Shown here one piece after another: positions 59,049-64,000 of a stretch of DNA of 64,000 nt (positions within the stretch are counted from its first letter, which is position 1; the number at the start of each line of letters is the position of its first letter). Both the position numbers and the translations under genes were made by a program. The DNA is taken from contig CAJVXS010000003.1 of the NCBI GenBank assembly GCA_913009235.1, positions 62,001 through 126,000 on the forward strand, given 5' to 3'. The stretch is from an uncultured Methylophilaceae bacterium. Lineage in GTDB: Bacteria > Pseudomonadota > Gammaproteobacteria > Burkholderiales > Methylophilaceae. Below the pieces are notes generated by a model. It saw only the letters and a program-made list of their open reading frames with translations, did no database searches and was not told the DNA's origin.

Positions 59049-60311
59049 TCAAGCTAAGTGGTTAATCAGCGCCATCGTTCTAGCGGTTGCCCCAGCGGAT
59101 GCTTGGCTAAACTGAGTCGCTGCCTGGTGCATGCTGTTACGTTGGGCAGGGTTTTGTAACAAGCTTACAATTTGATGACGTAGATCAGTGGCATTGCTTA
59201 CTTGAATTGCGGCGCCACTTGCAATCGCATTAGCACTCGCTTCTGCAAAATTAAACGTATGCTCGCCGATTAAAATGGGCTTGCCCATGGAGGCGGGCTC
59301 AATTAAATTCTGCCCACCAAAGTTAAGCAGGCTGCCACCGACAAAGGTGAAGTCACACGCCGAATAATAACTAAACATTTCTCCCATACTATCGCCCAAC
59401 ACGACTTGTACGCTCTTCTCGACCTGTGTGGCAATGGTAGAGCGACGAACAAAAGAGAAACCTTCTTCTGCTAACAATGTCGCGACGGCATCGAAGCGTT
59501 GCGGATGGCGTGGCACAATTACGGTTAATACCTTTAAGCCACGTACTGCTTCTAATATCAGTGCCTCTTCACCCTCTCGTGTGCTGGCAGCTAAAAACAC
59601 GGCCCTCTTTTTGCCAAAGGTAGTACGTAATTCGATGCCTTTTTCGAGACTATCTGCTGGTGGTGTGACATCAAATTTCAGGTTGCCAGCCACACTCACA
59701 TCATGCGCGCCTAATGCAATGAAACGCGCAGCATCCGCTTCGCTTTGTGCGGCAACAGCGGTTAAAGCGTTCAAGCCATTGGTCATCAAACTTCCAAGCT
59801 TCGCATAGCCCTTGGCTGACCTCTCAGATAGCCTTGCGTTCAGCAATAGCAATGGAACCTTGTTTTGTTTACAGCCGGCAATCAAGTTAAACCAAATCTC
59901 CGTTTCCATCAGTAGGCCGAGAGATGGCGTAAAGTGCTTCAAAAAGCGCTGTACAGCAAATGGCACATCGTAAGGTAAATATACGCGCTGCACGGTGTCG
60001 CCAAACAGCTGCTCGCTAGCGGCACGGCCAGTTGGTGTGGTGTGGGTGAGCAGTACCTGGTGTTTCGGGTGCTGCTGTTGTAGCGATTTAATTAAAGGCG
60101 CTGCGGCATGCGTTTCGCCAACAGAAACACAATGTAACCAAATCACTGGCTCTAAAGGCTTCATTTGACCATAGCTTCCAAAACGCTCGCCCCAGTGTTG
60201 CAGATATTCACACTGCTTCATTCCGCGCCACAAGAGTTTAAGTGGCACAAATGGCAAAGCCGCATAAAGTAAGAGCGTATATAAGAATCTTGGCATACCG
60301 CATTTTCTCAT
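59049..60311 (-). CDS. waaA: 3-deoxy-D-manno-octulosonic acid transferase
   Basis: 420 aa. It has an N-terminal membrane anchor (about residues 7-22), H-C-V-S-V-G-E-T-H-A-A near 60, M-E-T-E-I-W-F-N and L-L-N-A-R-L-S-E-R-S in the acceptor half, and G-G-S-L-L-N-F-G-G-Q-N-L-I-E-P in the donor half. These are the WaaA signatures. It adds Kdo to lipid A precursor at the inner membrane, so the glycan locus abuts a core LPS gene. Start at 60311 or the Met five codons downstream at 60296. Convergent with the isochorismatase gene with only 12 bases between. Confidence 0.95.
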   Translation of the reverse strand: MRKCGMPRFLYTLLLYAALPFVPLKLLWRGMKQCEYLQHWGERFGSYGQMKPLEPVIWLHCVSVGETHAAAPLIKSLQQQHPKHQVLLTHTTPTGRAASEQLFGDTVQRVYLPYDVPFAVQRFLKHFTPSLGLLMETEIWFNLIAGCKQNKVPLLLLNARLSERSAKGYAKLGSLMTNGLNALTAVAAQSEADAARFIALGAHDVSVAGNLKFDVTPPADSLEKGIELRTTFGKKRAVFLAASTREGEEALILEAVRGLKVLTVIVPRHPQRFDAVATLLAEEGFSFVRRSTIATQVEKSVQVVLGDSMGEMFSYYSACDFTFVGGSLLNFGGQNLIEPASMGKPILIGEHTFNFAEASANAIASGAAIQVSNATDLRHQIVSLLQNPAQRNSMHQAATQFSQASAGATARTMALINHLA

Positions 60312-60516
60312 AGAACTTTCTCAGTCAATAGCCATTTGCAACACCTAGCCCAAAAGTTGTTATGCAGATATAACCTCTCGGCCCATTTAATTATTTTTTT
60401 GTGTTGTTTTTTGAGGTTGGTAATCACTCACATTGGCGGCATCCTACTAATAGCGCAATCTAGTCATTTATGCCCAATTATGGTGAAGAATACAGCCGTA
60501 AAAAGAATGTTGCAAA

Positions 60517-60532
60517 ACACATTATAAAGGCT
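60517..60532. promoter_or_regulatory. NrdR box-like site 1 upstream of nrdJa
   Basis: ACACATTATAAAGGCT matches about 12 of 16 positions of the NrdR box (acaCwAtATaTwGtgt). It is weaker than site 2, but its start lies 32 bases from that of site 2, three helical turns, which is the usual spacing of NrdR box pairs. Confidence 0.45.
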
Positions 60533-60548
60533 TAAATTATCACTTGGG

Positions 60549-60564
60549 ACACAACATATTGTGT
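60549..60564. promoter_or_regulatory. NrdR box-like site 2 upstream of nrdJa
   Basis: ACACAACATATTGTGT fits the NrdR consensus at every position but one (c for t at position 7) and sits in a longer inverted repeat CACAACA / TGTTGTG. It lies 112 bases before the nrdJa start. NrdR represses ribonucleotide reductase genes when dATP is abundant. The rest of the 60312-60675 gap shows no gene and no recognisable cobalamin riboswitch. Confidence 0.7.
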
Positions 60565-60675
60565 TGTGGGGAGGTGTTTTGATTGATGTAAATAGTGGAT
60601 GTTTATATAAATCAGAACCTTAGGCGGCATGCTGTAGAGGCTGCAGTATTATTAAAAATAAAAGCGGGGATAAAA

Positions 60676-62853
60676 ATGCTAAAAGCAGTAGAGTCAGCCA
60701 GAAAGTCAGATGCAGCATCAGGTGTAGTAGATACACAAGAAATTCCAATGCAGGATGTTTCATTAGATATTTGGGATAAAAAGTACTGTCTTAAAACTAA
60801 AAGTGGCGAACAGGTTGATAAAAACATTGAAGACTCTTATGCCCGTGTAGCAAAAGCACTTGCAGACGTAGAAGAATCTGATGAAAAGCGCGCAGAATGG
60901 AACGAGAAGTTCCTGTGGGCATTACGCCATGGTGCCATCCCCGCTGGCCGTATTACTTCTAATGCGGGAGCGCTAGAGCATAAGCCAGCCACATCCACCA
61001 TTAACTGTACCGTATCAGGTGTGGTTGAAGATAGCATGGACGACGTGTTAAATAAAGTACACGAAGCTGGCTTAACACTAAAAGCGGGTTGTGGTATTGG
61101 TTACGAGTTCTCTACGCTACGTCCAAAAGGCGCATTCGTTGCGGGTGCTGGTGCGGTCACTTCTGGCCCGCTATCATTCATGGATATCTACGACAAGATG
61201 TGTTTCACCGTTTCATCAGCTGGTGGCCGTCGTGGTGCGCAAATGGCGACATTCGATATTAGCCATCCCGATGTCACAGATTTCATCAAGGCAAAACGTG
61301 AAGATGGCCGTTTACGTCAATTCAACCTTTCATGCCTCATTACTAAAGAGTTCATGGAGGCCGTAAAAGCGGATGCGGATTGGAAGCTAGCCTTTCCAGT
61401 GACAGAAAAAGAAGCCATTGTAGACGGATTAGATACCAACAATCAAGACCGAGTGGTATGGCGCGAGTGGCCAGTTAAGGATAAGTACCTGACTAAAGAA
61501 AAAGGAGTAGATGCTGGTAAAGTGGCTTGCCGCATTTATAAAACGATTAAAGCACAGCGCTTGTGGGATGTGATTATGTCCAGCACATACGACTTTGCAG
61601 AGCCAGGATTTATCCTGATTGATCGTGTTAACGAAATGAACAATAACTGGTTCTGCGAAAATATCCGTGCAACCAACCCATGTGGCGAGCAACCATTGCC
61701 ACCATACGGCTCTTGCTTACTTGGCTCAGTGAACCTAACTAAGTTTGTGACGAACCCATTCACACCGGAAGCGGAATTCGACTGGGCTAAATACCGTGAA
61801 GTGGTGTCTATCTTTACGCGTATGCTTGATAACGTCGTCGAAATCAACGGATTGCCACTAGAGAAGCAACGTGAAGAAATTGCCCGTAAACGCCGTCATG
61901 GCATGGGCTATTTAGGTCTTGGTTCAACCATGACCATGATGCAGCAAAAATACGGTGATGAAGATTCATTGAAATTCACAGAAGAAGTGACTCGTGTCAT
62001 GGCGGAAATAGGCTGGGAAACAGGCGTGCAGCTCGCTGATGAAAAAGGCCCGGCGCCAATCATGAATGAGAAATTCATAGTGACAGCCGACATGCTAGCG
62101 AAACGCCCAGAGATGGCAGCCGATGGCATTAAAGTAGGGAATAAGATTGCTGGTAAAGTCTTGCTCGGTAAATATAGCCGCTATATGCAGCAGTTCCCAG
62201 TTGGGTTGCGTGATCAAATCGCAGATAAAGGCATACGCTTTACGCATCATAGCTCAATTGCCCCAACAGGTACTATTTCTCTATCATTAGCCAATAACGC
62301 CAGTAACGGTATTGAGCCTAGCTTTGCCCATCACTATGCACGTAACGTCATTCGTGAAGGTAAAAAATCGAAAGAGAAGGTCGACGTATATTCATTCGAG
62401 CTACTCGCTTACCGTGAATTGATTAATTCACATGCCATGCCTTTTGGTGAGTCGGAAGAAGAAAAGCTACCAGACTACTTCATGGACTCTTCAACCATTA
62501 AAGCCAAAGCGCATGTGGATATTCAAGCAGCCGCACAAAAATGGATTGATAGTTCGATTTCAAAAACCATTAACGTGCCAACAGAATATGACTTTGAAGA
62601 CTTCAAAAGCATCTATCTATACGCATACGATAAGGGCCTGAAAGGATGTACCACATTCCGCTTCAATCCAGAGGCATTCCAAGGTGTATTGGTGACAGAG
62701 AAAGATCTGGAAAGCACCACCTATAAATTTACGTTGGATGATGGTACCGAAGTTGAAGCCAAGGGTAATGAAGATATTGAGTATGATGGGGAGACACACT
62801 CAGCCGCGAATCTATACGATGCTCTAAAAGAGGGCTATTACGGAAAATTCTAG
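60676..62853 (+). CDS. nrdJ: Adenosylcobalamin-dependent ribonucleotide reductase, main subunit (NrdJa)
   Basis: 725 aa from the ATG at 60676, which has a GGGGA site 5 bases upstream; the frame is open from GTG at 60595, but the extra residues do not look family-like. Class II reductase core: N-C-T-V-S-G with a substrate Cys (about residue 118), G-A-G-C-G-I-G-Y region, the thiyl-radical motif N-P-C336-G-E and P-T-G-T-I-S-L. It reduces ribonucleotides with a B12 cofactor, independent of oxygen. The protein stops short of the C-terminal cysteine-rich part of full-length NrdJ, which is encoded separately by the next gene, as in the NrdJa/NrdJb split of pseudomonads. Confidence 0.93.
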   Translation: MLKAVESARKSDAASGVVDTQEIPMQDVSLDIWDKKYCLKTKSGEQVDKNIEDSYARVAKALADVEESDEKRAEWNEKFLWALRHGAIPAGRITSNAGALEHKPATSTINCTVSGVVEDSMDDVLNKVHEAGLTLKAGCGIGYEFSTLRPKGAFVAGAGAVTSGPLSFMDIYDKMCFTVSSAGGRRGAQMATFDISHPDVTDFIKAKREDGRLRQFNLSCLITKEFMEAVKADADWKLAFPVTEKEAIVDGLDTNNQDRVVWREWPVKDKYLTKEKGVDAGKVACRIYKTIKAQRLWDVIMSSTYDFAEPGFILIDRVNEMNNNWFCENIRATNPCGEQPLPPYGSCLLGSVNLTKFVTNPFTPEAEFDWAKYREVVSIFTRMLDNVVEINGLPLEKQREEIARKRRHGMGYLGLGSTMTMMQQKYGDEDSLKFTEEVTRVMAEIGWETGVQLADEKGPAPIMNEKFIVTADMLAKRPEMAADGIKVGNKIAGKVLLGKYSRYMQQFPVGLRDQIADKGIRFTHHSSIAPTGTISLSLANNASNGIEPSFAHHYARNVIREGKKSKEKVDVYSFELLAYRELINSHAMPFGESEEEKLPDYFMDSSTIKAKAHVDIQAAAQKWIDSSISKTINVPTEYDFEDFKSIYLYAYDKGLKGCTTFRFNPEAFQGVLVTEKDLESTTYKFTLDDGTEVEAKGNEDIEYDGETHSAANLYDALKEGYYGKF

Positions 62854-62999
62854 TTTTAAGCTATTGCCCCTTGAGGGCGTAGTTGGGAATGTGCTTTAAG
62901 TCCTAGCATTTTAGATGCATAAAAGAGTAAACAGATAGTTAAATTAAATAGCAAAATCAACCCATAAGGGAATGTGAGATAGCTCACTAGGAGATAAAA

Positions 63000-63692
63000 A
63001 TGGCAATTAAAATTGAAAAGAAAATCACTGCATATAATTTAGTCATGCCAGAGACTGAAGAAGAAAAACCCAAGGCAGAAGCCGCGGCGAGTAACGTGGT
63101 GCAGATGGGTGAGCCGTTAAGCCGCCCAGAAGACTTAGTGGGGAATACCTACAAAATTAAAACACCTGTGACAGAGCATGCGCTTTACATCACCATTAAC
63201 GACATCGTGATGAACGTAGGTACTGATCGAGAGCATCGCCGTCCGTTTGAAGTGTTTATTAACTCCAAAAACATGGAGCACTTTCAATGGATTGTTGCGC
63301 TAACGAGGGTCATGTCTGCAGTGTTTCGGAAAGGTGGCGATGTCACTTTCTTGGTAGAAGAGCTTAAAAGCGTATTTGAGCCAAGTGGCGGTTACTTTAA
63401 AAAAGGTGGCAAGTTTGTGCCAAGTCTAGTGGCTGAAATTGGTGAAGTGTTAGAGAAGCATCTACAAAACATCGGCATGTTAGAAAAAGCAGGCTTAGAT
63501 GAGCATCAACAAAAATTGGTTGATGAGAAAAAAGCAGAGTATTTAGAAAATCATGCCCAAGCAGGCGAAAAAATGAATGGTGAAGGCTTCCCTAAGGGCG
63601 CGCAGCTTTGTCATAAATGTAATACCAAAGCGAGCATCGTGATGGATGGGTGTTTGACTTGTTTGAATTGTGGGGAAAGTAAGTGTGGTTAG
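63000..63692 (+). CDS. Class II ribonucleotide reductase C-terminal subunit (NrdJb)
   Basis: 230 aa. The central part (about residues 42-140) is the TSCPD-like domain with Y-K-I-K-T-P and Y-I-T-I-N-D-I motifs. The C-terminus has a zinc-binding array C204-x2-C207 and C221-x2-C224 plus C218 and C229, the last residues being the redox-active tail that re-reduces the NrdJa active site. It lies 146 bases after nrdJa, with a GGAGAT ribosome site before the ATG. The gap contains only a weak hairpin, so co-transcription with nrdJa is likely. Confidence 0.88.
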   Translation: MAIKIEKKITAYNLVMPETEEEKPKAEAAASNVVQMGEPLSRPEDLVGNTYKIKTPVTEHALYITINDIVMNVGTDREHRRPFEVFINSKNMEHFQWIVALTRVMSAVFRKGGDVTFLVEELKSVFEPSGGYFKKGGKFVPSLVAEIGEVLEKHLQNIGMLEKAGLDEHQQKLVDEKKAEYLENHAQAGEKMNGEGFPKGAQLCHKCNTKASIVMDGCLTCLNCGESKCG

Positions 63693-63712
63693 TTTTTAAG
63701 TGGTAAAGAAAT

Positions 63713-63859
63713 TTGCTCGTAACAGGGGACCTGTTAAAAGCCGGGCTACTTGGTGGCGTGACGCTAGCACGTGCGGTGAATGATGAGAGGCTAGCTAAGG
63801 AAATAGCGCACACGATTAAAAAAGCAATCAATGAGTATCCAGCCTCGCTAACTGCTTAG
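63713..63859 (+). pseudogene. Remnant of a TetR-family regulator (C-terminal part)
   Basis: The frame 63713-63859 encodes about 48 residues including L-L-K-A-G-L-L-G-G-V-T-L-A-R-A-V-N-D and a terminal amphipathic helix, which resembles the last two helices of a TetR C-terminal ligand-binding domain (the G-x-x-x-L-A-R-A-V-x-D pattern). There is no DNA-binding domain, credible start codon or ribosome site upstream, and the frame closes at a TAA just before. It looks like the tail of a deleted gene. Confidence 0.45.
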
Positions 63860-63883
63860 CGGCATTTCAGCTATCATTCATAC

Positions 63884-64000
63884 ATGACCAACTCACCCCC
63901 TGAACAACCTAACAATCCATTACATGGCATCACACTCAAGACCATCGTGACTGAGTTGGTGACGCATTATGGGTGGGAGGATTTAGAAAAGGCTATTCCC
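63884..64000 (+). CDS. VF530-family (DUF2132) DNA-binding protein, N-terminal part
   Basis: ATG at 63884 runs open for 39 codons to the window edge. The start [16 protein letters not shown], then H-Y-G-W-E-D-L, is the VF530/DUF2132 signature, a small protein of about 75-90 aa with a four-helix fold and reported DNA binding. Truncated by the window end. Confidence 0.8.
   Translation, partial: MTNSPPEQPNNPLHGITLKTIVTELVTHYGWEDLEKAIP

Noticed and set aside
60312-60675. Possible cobalamin riboswitch before the B12-dependent reductase
   Set aside because: No B12-box-like sequence or the expected length of structured leader was recognised; the NrdR-type palindromes explain the clear symmetry.

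Overview
The window looks like chromosome of a betaproteobacterium, most likely a methylotroph of the Methylophilaceae (Methylotenera/Methylophilus type). The evidence is a formaldehyde-activating-enzyme (Fae) homologue, a SoxH-like metallo-hydrolase, betaproteobacterial-style AtpD, GltB and InfA, and a split adenosylcobalamin-dependent ribonucleotide reductase. No rRNA, tRNA, CRISPR array, insertion sequence or prophage is visible.

Layout. 1-3036: end of the F1Fo ATP synthase operon (atpA tail, atpG, atpD, atpC, terminator). 3097-6310: glmU-glmS, making UDP-GlcNAc precursors. 6438-10362 (minus): SDR, dsbA, SPOR-domain protein, argS. 10490-22483 (plus): priA, thiD, hemL, gltB-gltD, hemE. 22592-29870: mixed-strand housekeeping and small accessory genes (csp, infA, cytochrome b561, metallo-hydrolase, DoxX, GNAT, Fae paralogue, mutY, uppP, rluF-like). 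30337-58464: about 28 kb of co-directional, mostly overlapping, visibly more AT-rich genes for a surface polysaccharide. 58479-64000: isochorismatase-family hydrolase, waaA (minus), nrdJa/nrdJb behind a pair of NrdR-box-like sites, a TetR remnant and the start of a VF530-family gene.

The surface-glycan locus is the notable part. manC and gmd make GDP-4-keto-6-deoxymannose, and an RmlC-like epimerase, a cupin, a methyltransferase and a DegT aminotransferase probably convert it to a 4-amino-6-deoxy sugar. Next comes a complete 2-aminoethylphosphonate (AEP) pathway: PEP mutase with an N-terminal HxGH nucleotidyltransferase domain, phosphonopyruvate decarboxylase, and a fusion of an HxGH cytidylyltransferase with AEP transaminase. 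This predicts CMP-AEP as an activated phosphonate for decorating glycan. About 7 kb downstream an unassigned 487-aa protein carries a polymerase-beta/LicD-type nucleotidyltransferase signature and is my candidate for the missing AEP transferase. The rest of the locus holds glycosyltransferases (GT10-, GT4- and GT2-like), a plant-GINT1-like propeller protein, a sulfotransferase-fold protein, an SDR with altered catalytic residues, a UDP-L-FucNAc/L-QuiNAc module, a Wzy-like polymerase, two Wzx-like flippases and a PglC/WbtB-type initiating phosphoglycosyl transferase. Together they suggest a Wzx/Wzy-type O-antigen or capsule decorated with phosphonate and possibly sulfate.

All family assignments were made by reading the translations and comparing them with remembered family signatures. 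No database search was run.
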